From Coix lacryma-jobi var. lacryma-jobi (taxonomy: Eukaryota > Streptophyta > Magnoliopsida > Poales > Poaceae), in NCBI GenBank assembly GCA_009763385.1, contig CM019826.1, forward strand, positions 97,448,848 through 97,512,847: DNA of 64,000 bases, in the 5' to 3' direction. Positions within the stretch are counted from its first letter, which is position 1, and the number at the start of each line of letters is the position of its first letter. Below the pieces are notes generated by a model. The model ran no database searches, was not told the origin of the DNA, and was given only the letters and a program-made list of their open reading frames with translations. This document shows, in pieces, positions 1-9,333 of the stretch. The position numbers were made by a program, and so were the translations under genes.

Positions 1-241
1 AAACGCGATCAAACTCACCCATGCTCAAACAAGAGAAAAGAGCATTACGGGCTCGGCTATTGGCATCGTGCTCATCGATCTGCTGTTGATTCACACGAGC
101 AGCCAAGACCACGTAATCAGGGGAGTTGCAAATATCCCAGATCGAAGCGCCCAAGCTCTGCAAATAGGCCGACATACGTATCTTCCAATACGCATAGTTC
201 GTCCCATCGAAAAACGGCGGTTTGCCCACGCCGCGATCCAT
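1..241 (-). CDS. Copia N gag, N-terminal fragment (runs off window)
   Basis: Reading leftward from the ATG at 241-239 the frame stays open for 80 codons to the window edge, with no stop. The product is the N-terminal part of the Copia/SIRE nucleocapsid protein Gag (start motif MDRGVGK, then an FDGTNYAYWK motif typical of the UBN2/Copia gag head). It matches the gag start of element B at 6365. Gag forms the cytoplasmic virus-like particle. No lesion is visible in this piece; whether the rest is intact cannot be judged. Confidence 0.8.
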   Translation of the reverse strand, partial: MDRGVGKPPFFDGTNYAYWKIRMSAYLQSLGASIWDICNSPDYVVLAARVNQQQIDEHDANSRARNALFSCLSMGEFDRV

Positions 242-290
242 GTCGCCTTCGGTGGATCTGGAACCGGCTAAGGTGGAAGATCCTTAACCC

Positions 291-302
291 GCTCCGATAC
301 CA
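291..302 (-). other. Primer binding site of Copia N
   Basis: On the minus strand the sequence just inside the LTR reads TGGTATCGGAGC, two bases past the LTR end. It differs by one base from the common initiator-Met tRNA complement TGGTATCAGAGC used by many plant LTR retrotransposons to prime minus-strand synthesis. Confidence 0.8.
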
Positions 303-575
303 ATTGAAGGACCGAGAAGCTAACCGAAAACGACCAGAGGGGGGGGGTGAATGGGAGTTTCAAAATTTCCTTACGGAAACTAGATGCCACTGTCCCAAAA
401 TCGACCCCAAAAGCGAACCCTAGAGCTTGCTAATGTCCACGACCCTATATGTAGGGTGGATGCTTCCTAGAAGCACAGCGAGACACTAGACAACTCTAGA
501 AAGCCAACGCAAAAGACGGAAATCAATTCTGACAACGAACGAGCGAACCGCGGACGAAACCGTGCGAAACCAGAC

Positions 576-848
576 GCATCGGACGCTGGCCTGCGTCCGA
601 TGCCAGACCACCGGAAGCGTCCGATGCAGACTGGACGGTTCTGGAACCTTACTGTTCCACCATCGGACGCTGTGAACAGTAATCACCCAGCGTCCGATGC
701 AAAGGCTCCGGCGCGTCCGATGGACAACGGACGCGTCCGATGCCTAGCGTCCGATGCAAACTAAAACGCCGAAAACGTGACACGCGTCACCGGAGCGTCC
801 GATGCTAGGGACCCTAGCGTCCGATGCTCCCGTGATAGCGTCCGATGC
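576..848. repeat. Dispersed GCGTCCGATGC microrepeats in LTR N
   Basis: About eleven exact or near-exact copies of the 11-mer GCGTCCGATGC, in both orientations, scattered over roughly 270 bp. They are not a regular tandem array because spacing varies. They lie in the presumed R/U5 part of the LTR. Confidence 0.85.
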
Positions 849-1448
849 TCCCGAAAACAGTGCAGTTCTTTGATGATTCAACCCGATCTCCTCTAAATCA
901 AAAGCTCTAGGCCTAGGATTCGATCTGAGGAGTCACAAGGATGTTAGTGAGCTATCTCTAAGAGATCATGGCTCGAACCTAACTCCAAATCGGTGAATCA
1001 AGAAATTTCGGGGCATGGAGGCAAGAACGCAATCCAAAACGAAAATCGATCGATCTCCTAGACCGTGAGGTTAGAGTTTAATTCCTTCGGTGGAAAGGAG
1101 AGCCTCACGATCTAGAACAACTTGGTTCAAACGGTTTTGCAAAAGATGAACCGAGCAAAGAGATCAAGCGACGGGAAAATCGTGGAGAAAAAGGATTCCG
1201 CGAAGAACACAAAGAAAACGCGAATCACAGCCACGAACTCGAATTAAGGACGCAAATCAAGCCATCGATCTGTGCTCCAAGGTGAGGATACGGCCTCACT
1301 TCCTCAAATCAACAGTACACAGAGTGGAGTCTCTCTGCGGATCTCAACTAGCTAGAGCAGGGGATGGGAGAGTGGAAACCCTAGGTGCTAGGAAGCAAAT
1401 GACTGCGCTAACTGAGATTGAGATAGGGAGGAGGGTGTCTCCCCTAGA

Positions 1449-1458
1449 CTACTTATAC
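1449..1458 (-). promoter_or_regulatory. TATA-like motif of Copia N LTR
   Basis: The minus strand reads GTATAAGTAG just upstream of the conserved GAGACACCCTCCTCCC stretch shared by all Copia LTRs here. Position (about 890 bp into the LTR) and the shift from divergent to conserved sequence suggest the core promoter. Element B has the weaker GGATAAGTA at the same place. The assignment is an inference from the motif and position. Confidence 0.4.
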
Positions 1459-1659
1459 TAACCTAGTCTAAGTCTATTTCCTACTCTACCCCTCTCTACT
1501 CTAATTACAGAGCGGACCAGCCTAACCCTAAGGCTATTCTAGTCCACCCGCTGGTGGTAGGTAGATCCGACGGCCACGCCCGCACGGTCTTCCGCGTCGC
1601 CTCCACGCAACCTTCAGATCGCCGCCACGTGCCGCCACCACTCTGCACCCCCGGTTTTG

Positions 1660-1945
1660 CGGCCCAAACCGGGAAACCAGCCTTTTCCATCAGCCCCCGG
1701 TTTTGAGGCCCAAACCGGGAAACCAGCCTCCAGCCCGAGTTTTGTGGCCAAACTCGGAAACCGTCCGCGCCCGAGTTTTGAGGCCCAAACTCGGAAACCG
1801 TCCGCGCCCGAGTTTTGAGGCCCAAACTCGGAAACCGGCCCACGCCCAGGTTTTGAGGCTCAACCTGGAAACCGTCGCGCCTAGGTTTTGTGGCTCAACC
1901 TGGAAACCCAGCACCCAGGTTTTGAGGCCCAAACCTGGAAACCGT
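1660..1945. repeat. Array of covarying hairpins in LTR N
   Basis: About eight units of roughly 35 bp, each an inverted repeat around a loop of the type TTTGAGGCCCAAA. Stems differ between units yet stay complementary: CCGG/CCGG, CGAG/CTCG and CAGG/CCTG classes are all visible. Homologous arrays occur in LTRs B, C, D, E and J. Confidence 0.85.
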
Positions 1946-2609
1946 CCACCGTTGGTTTTTCCCGGGCTCTACCAACAAACCGGCGTCGTAGAGGGGATGC
2001 ACCGCCTGTGCACCCCTTCCACCGACATGATCGCACTTCTCCGCTTGTCGCTGTCGCAGGCTGCCAGCCACCACAGCTGATCCTCCGGCCTCCAGTCCAT
2101 CAGTCCAAGTCCACGTCCGCCCTTCACCGTCCGATACATCGGCATGGCACGTCCGCCGCACGGCACGCCCATCCTTCATCGCGCCCAGTCCGTCGGCACG
2201 GCACGTCGCAACTTGACCTTCACCCGCCATCGATCACTGTCTCCGTGCTCGACACCTGCACAACACAAGCCAAAGAACATGCGCATCATCTCCATTGACA
2301 ATCACTCATCACACAGAGACTCGGCATACAACCATGTATCCGCACCAGTTGCTCGCACCCGCTTCTCTCTTAGCAAGCTCTACGCTCCTTTTACCAAGAA
2401 CTTAGGCTGAGCTGTGCTAAACTAAGAGCCGCGCTGTAGCGAGGGCACTAGAGCTATACTCTCTCTACTAGCTAACCTACTTGCCTAAGCTCTCTGAGCT
2501 TCTAACCTAACTCTCACTTGCTTCTCTTGCTTGTGTGTTGCTTGGTGTGGTGGTACTCTGGGATGTGATGGTACTGGATGGTACCAATGAAGTGGTGCCA
2601 CCAGGGGGG

Positions 2610-2617
2610 TATTTATA
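2610..2617 (-). promoter_or_regulatory. TATA box of LTR K2
   Basis: The minus strand reads TATAAATA in the context GACTATAAATACCCCC. The same box occurs in the second copy of this LTR at 42753-42760, so it is conserved between two diverged copies. Confidence 0.6.
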
Positions 2618-2940
2618 GTCTTGAGGAGTGAGGGGGGTACTTATAGGGGGCAGCCAGCTGACCTAGGGCTAACCCTAGTGGCGGGCGCCAGCCCTAGGTG
2701 GCGGCCGCCACCCTCACAACCGTTGGATGCAATGCCTCTGCTTCAACAGCATCCAGGAGATCCAGAGAGGCGGTGGTTAGGTCGGTTGCATGTCTGAGTA
2801 ACCGCCATTCGGCCTTGATCCATGCCATTCTATCCTGAGCCGTCTGATGCCACTGACCTAGTGACCAAGGGCCAAGATTTAGCCTTGGGGTGGTCACACG
2901 GATCAGTTACGTGGCAGGGGGAGAGTTGGGCCTCTCCATG

Positions 2941-3000
2941 TGGCGGGCGCCACTTTTGGGTGGCGGGCGCCACCTCTGGTTGGCGGGCGCCACCCCACTC
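2941..3000. repeat. Three 20-bp TGGCGGGCGCCAC repeats
   Basis: Three tandem units start at 2941, 2961 and 2981, each opening with TGGCGGGCGCCAC, itself nearly palindromic. The solo LTR K has two related units around 42393-42430, so the copy number differs between the two LTRs. Confidence 0.85.
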
Positions 3001-3167
3001 GAGCCCAAATGGGTCCTGGTGAGTGGGCTTGTCTCCTGGTGGGTCCATTCTTCAAATTTGGTCCAAATTCCTGCATTCACATAAAATTCTATGGACATGT
3101 GGAATTTGGTTAGTTTGAAACCTATTTGACTACATTTCATGCCTTTTTGGTGATTTTTAGGGTAAAA

Positions 3168-3204
3168 TGTTGATGGTAAAATAGGTGTTTAAGGACCATC
3201 AACA
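3168..3204. repeat. 37-bp inverted repeat at the terminus of LTR K2
   Basis: TGTTGATGGT and ACCATCAACA form perfect 10-bp arms around a 17-bp spacer at the LTR terminus. The identical arrangement is seen at 42184-42220 in LTR K. Confidence 0.85.
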
Positions 3205-4272
3205 GTGGGGACGAATTTTGGCTCACAATCGTGATTGTGATTCGCGTTTTGAACTTGTTCTTCGCGTTCTTCTTTTCTTCATGATTTTCCCGTCACTCGA
3301 TCTCCCTCCTCGCTGCGTATTTTTTGAATCAACTTGTTCTTTGATGTGAGGTGAACATTTCCACCGAAGGAATTTAACTTTACCCTCACGAACAAGTAGA
3401 TCGGGTCGATTCAAGTTTTGTGGCAACTTTTTCGTTCCTACACCTTCCCTTTCGATTTCCCGTTGATTGAGTCGATTTGAGCGGATGATTTCTTGGGGAT
3501 AGTCTCCTAACTATCTTGTGATCATTTGCTCCAAGTTTGGGATCAAGGGATTTCGTTTTGGTTCGGAATGGAGGAGATTTGGTTGAAGGGCGATTGAAAT
3601 CACCCTCCCTGAGTGGTCGCGGACAGTCCGCGCATCGGGCTCGAGCCGAACCAATGGCTGCGCAGCTCGACTGTTCATGTCTAGGTTGACCGGCGGACGG
3701 TCCGCCGTTGTCATCTGCTGACAATCCGGGACTGTCCAGGGAGACTTCAGCAGCAGTGTTGTTTTTTGTTTCTTGCCGGCGGACAGTCCGCTAGTGGACC
3801 GCGGACAGTCCGCAGTAGGCGCGGACAGTCCGGCACCAGGAGCCCGGACAGTCCGGCAACCTGCTGTAGGTTGTGTTTTAGTGCGTTTGCTCTCCCGGCT
3901 TTTCCGCTTGGTTTTCGGACTTCTCGTTTGGTACTAAAGCTCACCAAGGAACCTCTCTAGTTATCTTTGCTACTCGTTTTAATCGGTATTTGGAGATTTC
4001 CCGATGTAGCCATCCATCTACGTTCGGGAGTTGGTTTTTGGAGTTGAACTTGAGCTGGAGCTTTTGGGTTTTGACTCGCTCTCGTTTGGTGGTGCCTCGC
4101 TGTGATCCTAGGGATCATCCACCCTCTTCCAAGGGTCGTGAGCATCACATTTTGGACTCGAAGCTTTTGGGGTTGTTTTGTGGGATAGAGGCCAAAGTTT
4201 CGAAAGAAATTTTTAGGCTCCCATTCACCCCACCCCCTCTGGTCGCTTTCTAGTAGCGTTCTCTGTCCTTCA
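3205..4272 (+). mobile_element. Copia LTR A, 3' part
   Basis: The downstream half of a SIRE-like LTR, ending TCTGTCCTTCA at 4272. It contains the conserved block before the LTR end, GGACAGTCCGC-type microrepeats (3618-3862) and the pyrimidine-rich CCACCCCCTCTGGTCGC segment found near every Copia LTR end here. It is not followed by a primer binding site, so it is the right end of an element or a solo LTR. Its left half is cut by LTR K2 and lies beyond the window. The short ORFs here are not genes. Confidence 0.8.
3618..3862. repeat. GGACAGTCCGC microrepeats in LTR A
   Basis: Several copies of the near-palindrome GCGGACAGTCCGC and variants such as GCGGACGGTCCGCC. The outermost bases change in pairs (GGC...GCC, CGC...GCG), keeping the dyad. 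These are characteristic of the B/A/E LTR subfamily. Confidence 0.85.
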
Positions 4273-4293
4273 AGAGAGATCAATCGACGGGAA
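4273..4293 (-). mobile_element. Sliver of Copia LTR C between A and B
   Basis: These 21 bp include an AGATCAATCGACGGGAA string that corresponds to the AGATCGATCAACGGGAAAAACG region of minus-strand Copia LTRs such as 12787-12808. It continues, after element B, at 40480. Positions 4289-4293 (GGGAA) are the left target-site duplication of B. Confidence 0.7.
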
Positions 4294-4674
4294 TGCGGAT
4301 ACATGGGTGTATGCTGAGTCTCTGAGTGATGAGTGATTGTCAACTGGGATAATGTGCATGTTCTTTGGCTTGTGTTGTGCAGGTGTCGAGCACGGATACA
4401 GTGATCAGAGGCAAGGTGAAGGTCAAGTAGAGACGTGCCGTGCCGATGGACTGAGAGTGGCGAAGGGCGGACGTGAGGCTTGGACTGAGGAACCGGTGGC
4501 CCGAGGATCAGCTGTGGTGGCTGACAGCCTGGTACAGCGACGAGCAGAGACTTGCGGGCATGGTGTTGCTCGAGTCGAGGACTTGGGGACACATGTTGGT
4601 GGATGGGGTGCACGGGCGGTGCATGCCCTCTACGGCTCGGTTTGGTGGTTGAGCCACAGAAAAACCACCGAGTG

Positions 4675-4835
4675 GACGGTTTCCAGGTTTGGGCCTCAAA
4701 ACCTGGGCGCTGCGGGTTTCTGAGTTTGGGCCACAAAACTCAGGCGATGGACTGCGGGTTTCCTGGTTTGGGCCTCAAAACCGGGGGTTGGTCGTGAAGG
4801 CTGGTTTCCCGGTTTGGGCCTCAAAACCGGGGGCG
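4675..4835. repeat. Array of covarying hairpins in LTR B
   Basis: Four units with loop GTTTGGGCC(T/A)CAAAAC. The stems are CCAGG/CCTGG, CTGAG/CTCAG, CCTGG/CCGGG (one mismatch) and CCCGG/CCGGG. Changes on one arm are mirrored on the other. Confidence 0.85.
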
Positions 4836-5028
4836 AAGTCCGGGAAAAGGACAAGCGGAGCGGTGGCGGCACGTGGCGGCAATCGGTGAGGTTGCGTCGA
4901 GGCAACGCTACCAGTTGTGCGGGCGTGGCCGTCGGATCACCAGCATCTTCGAGTTGGTCCAGAATAACCCTAGGGTTTAGCTGGTTCGCTCTCTAATTAG
5001 AGAGGGGTAGAGTAGGAATTACAAATTA

Positions 5029-5037
5029 GGATAAGTA
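5029..5037 (+). promoter_or_regulatory. TATA-like motif of Copia B LTR
   Basis: GGATAAGTA lies at the position equivalent to GTATAAGTAG in LTR N, about 20 bp before the conserved GAGACACCCTCC. This is a weak motif supported only by comparison between LTRs. Confidence 0.3.
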
Positions 5038-5625
5038 CAGGGAGACACCCTCCTCCCATTCGATCTCAGCCATTTGCTCTTTGCCTTCTTGGTTTTCCTG
5101 CTCTCCCAATCCCCTGCTGTAGCAACTGAGATCCGCAGAGAACCATACCTCTGTGTACTGGAGATTTTGAGGAAGTGAGACCGTAATCTCACTATTGTAG
5201 CGTGTGGTAGCCACACGGTTGCAGATCGATGACTTGATTCACGTTTTGTTCGTGTTCTTCGCGTTCTTCGTTTCTCCGCGATTTTCCCGTCACTCGATCT
5301 CCCTCTCTACTGCGTCTTTGCGAAATTTGTTTGAATCAACTTGTTCTTTATAGTGAGGAGATCATTTCCACCGAAGGAATTTATCTAACTCCTCACGAAC
5401 AAGTAGATCGGGTCGATTTTGTTTTCATGATGCTTTTTCGGTTCATACACCTTCCCTTTCGATTTCCCGTTGTTTGAATCGATTTGAGCAGATGATTTCT
5501 TGGGGATAGTCTCCCAACTACCTCGTGATCATCTTCTCCAAGTTTGATAACGTGGGATTGTGATTTGATTCAGATTTGGGAGGATTTGAGTTGAGGGCGA
5601 CCGAAATCGCCCTCTCTGGGCACTC

Positions 5626-5886
5626 GCGGACATTCCGTCGTTGTGCCCACGGACAGTCCGCGCGTCGGGCTCCGAACGAGCAGTGGTCACACGGCTCGGT
5701 TGTGCTGAATCGGTTTGACCGGCGGACAGTCCGCCGTAGTCGGTCGCGGACAGTCCGCGAGCCGACCAGGGAGGTTCAGCAGCAGTGCTGTTTTGGGATT
5801 TTTGCCGGCGGACAGTCCGCCATCTTCCCGCGGACGGTCTGCGGTTGTGCCGGACAGTCCGGTACCGTACCGGCGGACAGTCCGGG
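5626..5886. repeat. GGACAGTCCGC microrepeats in LTR B
   Basis: About eight copies of GCGGACAGTCCGC or one- to two-base variants in 260 bp. Most keep a dyad around the central A. The 3' LTR copies (39808-40066) match at equivalent places. Confidence 0.88.
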
Positions 5887-6303
5887 AATCGGCTGTGTTG
5901 AGTTTTGGTGTGTTTGCTCTCCCGGCTTCTTCGCTTGGTTTCCGGACTTCTCGATTGGCTTATTAGTTCACCTAGGAACCTCTCTAAGTATCCTTGCTAC
6001 TTGTTAGCATCGGTATTTAGGGATTTCCCGACGTAGCCATCAATCTACGTTTGGGACTCAGTTTCTAAGGATCGAACCTGTGTCGGTGCTTTTGGCTTTT
6101 GGTTTGCTATCACTTGGTGGTGCCTCACTGTGATCCAAGGGATCATGCACCCACTTCCAAGGTTCGTGGGCATCATGGTTTCGATCGAAGCTTTTGGGAG
6201 TTGATTTGTGGGACAAAGGCCAAAGTTTCGAGAGAAATTTTTGAGCTCCCATTCACCCCCCCCCCCTCTGGTCGCCTTGCTATTGCATTCTCGGTCCTTC
6301 AAT

Positions 6304-6315
6304 TGGTATCGGACC
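6304..6315 (+). other. Primer binding site of Copia B
   Basis: TGGTATCGGACC, two bases after the LTR end. It differs from the N and D versions (TGGTATCGGAGC) by one base at position 11, a possible minor impairment of tRNA priming. Confidence 0.75.
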
Positions 6316-6364
6316 GGGTTAAGGATCTTCCACCTTAGCCGGTTCCAGATCCACAGAAGGCGAC

Positions 6365-8940
6365 ATGGATCGCGGCGTGGGCAAACTGCCATTTTTCGAT
6401 GGGACGAACTATGCGTATTGGAAGATACGCATGTCGGCCTATTTGCAGAGTTTGGGTGCTTCCATCTGGGATATTTGCAATTCTGCCGATTACGTGGTCT
6501 TGGCTGCTCGTGTATCTCAGCTTCAGATCGATGAGCACGATGCCAATAGTCGAGCCCGTAATGCTCTTTACTCATGTCTGAGCATGAGTGAGTTTGATCG
6601 CGTTTCTCACCTCGCTACGGCTCGGGAGATTTGGGCTACCCTCATGCGTTTCCATGTGGGAACCACTCAAGTCAAAACCCGTCTCTACGAGTCGTTCAAG
6701 CGAGAGAATGAGAACTTTCGACACATGCCTGGCGAGAGCATAGAAAGTTTATTTGCTCGCTTTCAGGTGATTGTCAACAGGATGAGGGCTAACAAGGAGT
6801 TGTTGCCTTTCGACGATCATGAGAGAGCTCTCAAGCTACTCCATACTCTTGATCGGTCGGTGTGGGATTCCAAGGTTCAGGGGATCATCGAATCGCCTAA
6901 CTATGAGACCCTCACGTGCGACGAGCTCTTCAACAAGCTCAAGTCCAGTGAGATCGATGCCACGACGAGGGCTTCTTATGAAAATCCTTCTGGCCCATCG
7001 ATGGCTCTGCTTTTTGGCTCTTCTGCTAACACCTCTAGAGGATTTGCACTCTCTTCACTCTTTTCTGTCACAGAGGAGCAACTGGAGTCTTTGGGGGATG
7101 ACGAGTTGGCTTTGCTTGCCAACCGGTTCTTGTGGTTTCACAACAACCGCATGAACCATCGCCGCGGAGGAGGATGCTCAGGATGCTTTGAGTGCGGCGA
7201 CCCCAACCACTTCATCGCCAATTGCCCGTAGAAGAACAAACAGATCTTCGGCAAGGCGAATCATGGGCACAAGTACGACTCCGGCAAGCGCAAGGAGAAG
7301 TACGTCCCCGCGAAGCACAAGCAGAAGGGTGGCTTCAACAAGGAGTACATCAAGACGAAGTACTTGGAGAAGGCCCAGGCTGAGTAGCGTGCATTCTTCG
7401 CCACGCTCAGCGACGTCGACAACTCGGATGACGACTCCGATTCCTCAAGCGATGACGAGTTCGAGAAGAAGAAGAGGATCAAGGACAAGCTCAACGGCCT
7501 CTGCTTCTTCGCTGACGATGAGGGCTTCTGCACCATGGCCCCCGGCAAGGAGGTCGACGGCGAGCTGGAGGAGATCCCTCGGAACGACGACGACACCTCC
7601 CAGGTATCTCTGACCCCCGATGAGCTTTCTGCTGAGGTCGAGCAGCTTACTGCCGCCCTTCTTAGTCAGGACAAGTTACTTAGGCGCGCTGCTAGAGAGC
7701 GGAAGGAGTTTAGGCAGAAGTGGGAGGATACGGTGAAGGAGCTTGAGTTTGCCAAGTCCACCGTAGTTGTCTTTGAGGAGGTTGAGTGTGAGATGTGCAC
7801 CACGCACATGACTGACCTTCTCACTTTGAGAGGTAAGTATGTTGCGTTGTTAGGAGAGGTGGATGAGCTGAAGGCTAGGTCCTTGTTCTTGGGTGCGTGC
7901 AAGTCATGTGCTGGCTTGCAAACCGAGTTGGCAGAGAAGAATGCCAAGATTGTGTCTCTTGAGAAGGCCAGCTCGGGTAGCACTTGTGTGACTAGGTACG
8001 TTCTTTGTGAGGGTTTGGAGATGGAGATTGCGAATGTGAAGCATGACAAGATGCAAACCGAGGAGGAAAACACATACCTTCAGACCATCTTGTCATGGGT
8101 GTCGAGTGGTGAGCCGCAGCTTGGGATGATGATCTCCCAGTTCAAGCGTGCTGCTGGATGTCCCGGTGTAGGCTTTGCTCATGGTGTTGATGTTTCATCT
8201 TTTGGGAAGATTGGAGAGTCGAGTGGTCTAAACCCATGTGAGAAGCCCAACTCCAGCACTACTCCCAAGCTTACCAAGATTCCACCCAAAGAGCCTCTCA
8301 AGCCTAACACCAAGGATGGGGCTTTTGTTGAACCCCCGAGAGCTCCACCCAAGAAACAATCATGGGCTCCAAAACCAAACCACCTTAAGAACAAGCTAGA
8401 CACAATGCCACCCATCCAAGAGGAGCTTATGCCACAGAAGGGCAAAGTGATCCACACCCACTACCGTGAGTACCAACAACCCCCTATGAGAGCGGTGAGG
8501 TACCAGTGTGAGCACTGTGGGAGAGATGGACACTTGAGTGAGTTTTGCTTTCGGCGCAAGAGAGAGGTGCGCCGTGCAAAGGAGATGAACAACTCGGACA
8601 TGTACCATCCTTTCCATGATGTACATGTGCTGAACGTTCAGAGGCGTGCTGCTAGGCCTAGAGGTCCAAAACCTCAAGTTCCTAGGCCTAGGCCATGAGG
8701 AGGTCATGCCCGGTGGGAGCCTGCAGTTGTAAGCTATGGACCCCATGGCGGTGGCTTTGTAGTTTAGCGTTTTCCACCACCGCGTTTTGAGTATCGCGAT
8801 GGATGCTCCCCCCTTAGCGGACCACGTTTTCCTCAGCGTGGTGATCGCTTTCCCCGTAGGCATGCTAGGAATGGTTTTTCTGCTAACCGTTCTTTTGAGT
8901 AGCCGACCCAACACTGGTATTCTCCCTACTTCACTAACCC
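6365..8940 (+). pseudogene. Copia B gag, degenerate
   Basis: Encodes the SIRE-type Gag, which forms the cytoplasmic particle. It starts at ATG 6365 (MDRGVGK) with the Copia gag head and a first CCHC knuckle near 7180-7222 (CFECGDPNHFIANC). A Lys/Asp-rich linker and a long coiled-coil-like region (about 7600-8130) follow. A second knuckle, CEHCGRDGHLSEFC, lies at about 8507-8550. Stops interrupt the frame at 7229-7231 (TAG), 7385-7387 (TAG) and 8696-8698 (TGA), and more follow before the protease. The very long gag with two knuckles is typical of Sireviruses. The segment 7535-8698 is the longest open part (387 codons). Confidence 0.85.
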
Positions 8941-8988
8941 TAGTGTTGGACTGTATGCTCACCCTATGTCTTTTTATTGATGTAGGTA

Positions 8989-9333
8989 AAACGATTGGAG
9001 AACGTTTGGTTGGTGGATTCCGGGTGTTCAAGACACATGACCGAAAACGCCAAGTGGTTCTCCAGTCTTAGTCCAGTCGCCGGAAAGGAGTTTATCACCT
9101 TCGGCGACAATAGCAAAGGTAAGGTGTTATCTCGTGGGTCGGTGCGAGTTAATGAGCACTTTGCTTTGCGCGATGTTGCTGTTGTTTTTAACTTGCATTT
9201 TAACCTTCTTTCTGTTTCACAACTCTTTGATGACGACTATGAGATTCGTTTTAATCCGAATCTCAGTCGTATTTTGGATCCTCTGGGCAATCTTGTGTGT
9301 TTGATTTCGCCCTTTGGAAAGTCTTTCGTGTGA
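8989..9333 (+). pseudogene. Copia B aspartic protease region
   Basis: The open segment contains WLVDSGCSRHMT, the Copia protease active-site motif (D-S-G), followed by a GDNSKG strand and the typical FNLLSVSQL segment. The enzyme would cleave the Gag-Pol polyprotein inside the particle. The catalytic triad residues are present. The frame ends at 9331-9333 and the integrase head continues in another frame, so a frameshift separates the two. Confidence 0.8.

Larger units (their letters stand above)
1..2344 (-). mobile_element. Copia element N (Sirevirus-like), 5' end only
   Basis: A minus-strand Ty1/copia element that runs off the left edge. From right to left it shows a complete 5' LTR, a primer binding site and the first 80 codons of gag. 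The same LTR architecture, PBS and gag start recur in elements B and D of this window, which supports the family assignment. It sits inside the Tat-like LTR K2, whose sequence resumes at 2345; the other half of that LTR and the matching target-site copy lie outside the window, so the insertion cannot be proved here. Confidence 0.85.
305..2344 (-). repeat. 5' LTR of Copia N
   Basis: A 2040-bp LTR read on the minus strand. It begins TGCGGATACATGG at 2344 and ends CTCGGTCCTTCA at 305, the same termini as the LTRs of B, D and E. In sense order it contains an array of small hairpins (1660-1945), a TATA-like motif (1449-1458) and an array of GCATCGGACGC microrepeats (576-848). The last array sits where element B has GCGGACAGTCCGC repeats, so N represents a separate subfamily. 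The peptide-like ORFs in this stretch are by-products of the tandem hairpins. Confidence 0.88.
2345..3204 (-). mobile_element. Tat-like LTR fragment K2 (minus strand)
   Basis: The 5' part of the same LTR family as the complete solo LTR K at 42184-44151, in opposite orientation. It begins at 3204 with TGTTGATGGT and shares the 37-bp terminal inverted repeat, a TATA box and the GGCGGGCGCCAC repeats. It stops at 2345 where Copia N takes over, so N appears to have inserted into it. It in turn interrupts Copia LTR A at 3205. No coding sequence is present. Confidence 0.8.
4294..6301 (+). repeat. 5' LTR of Copia B
   Basis: A 2008-bp LTR with TG...CA ends (TGCGGATACATGG to CTCGGTCCTTCA). In order it holds the hairpin array (4675-4835), a weak TATA-like motif near 5029, a conserved CTGCTGTAGCAACTGAGATCC block, and GGACAGTCCGC repeats (5626-5886). 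It matches the 3' LTR at 38475-40479 over its whole length. Confidence 0.92.

Noticed and set aside
68..271. 67-codon ORF on the plus strand, repeated in part near 6335-6538 and 34137-34346
   Set aside because: It is the antisense shadow of the Copia gag N-terminus; conservation follows from the gag frame on the other strand.
1505..2298. Overlapping ORFs on both strands with repeated FGPQN-like peptides
   Set aside because: The repeats come from the tandem hairpin array in the LTR and appear in every copy, in all frames. They have no start context, domain or codon pattern of a gene.
5626..5886. CRISPR-like direct repeats
   Set aside because: The repeats are short near-palindromes with irregular, unrelated-length spacing inside plant LTRs. 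No cas genes are present and the genome is eukaryotic.
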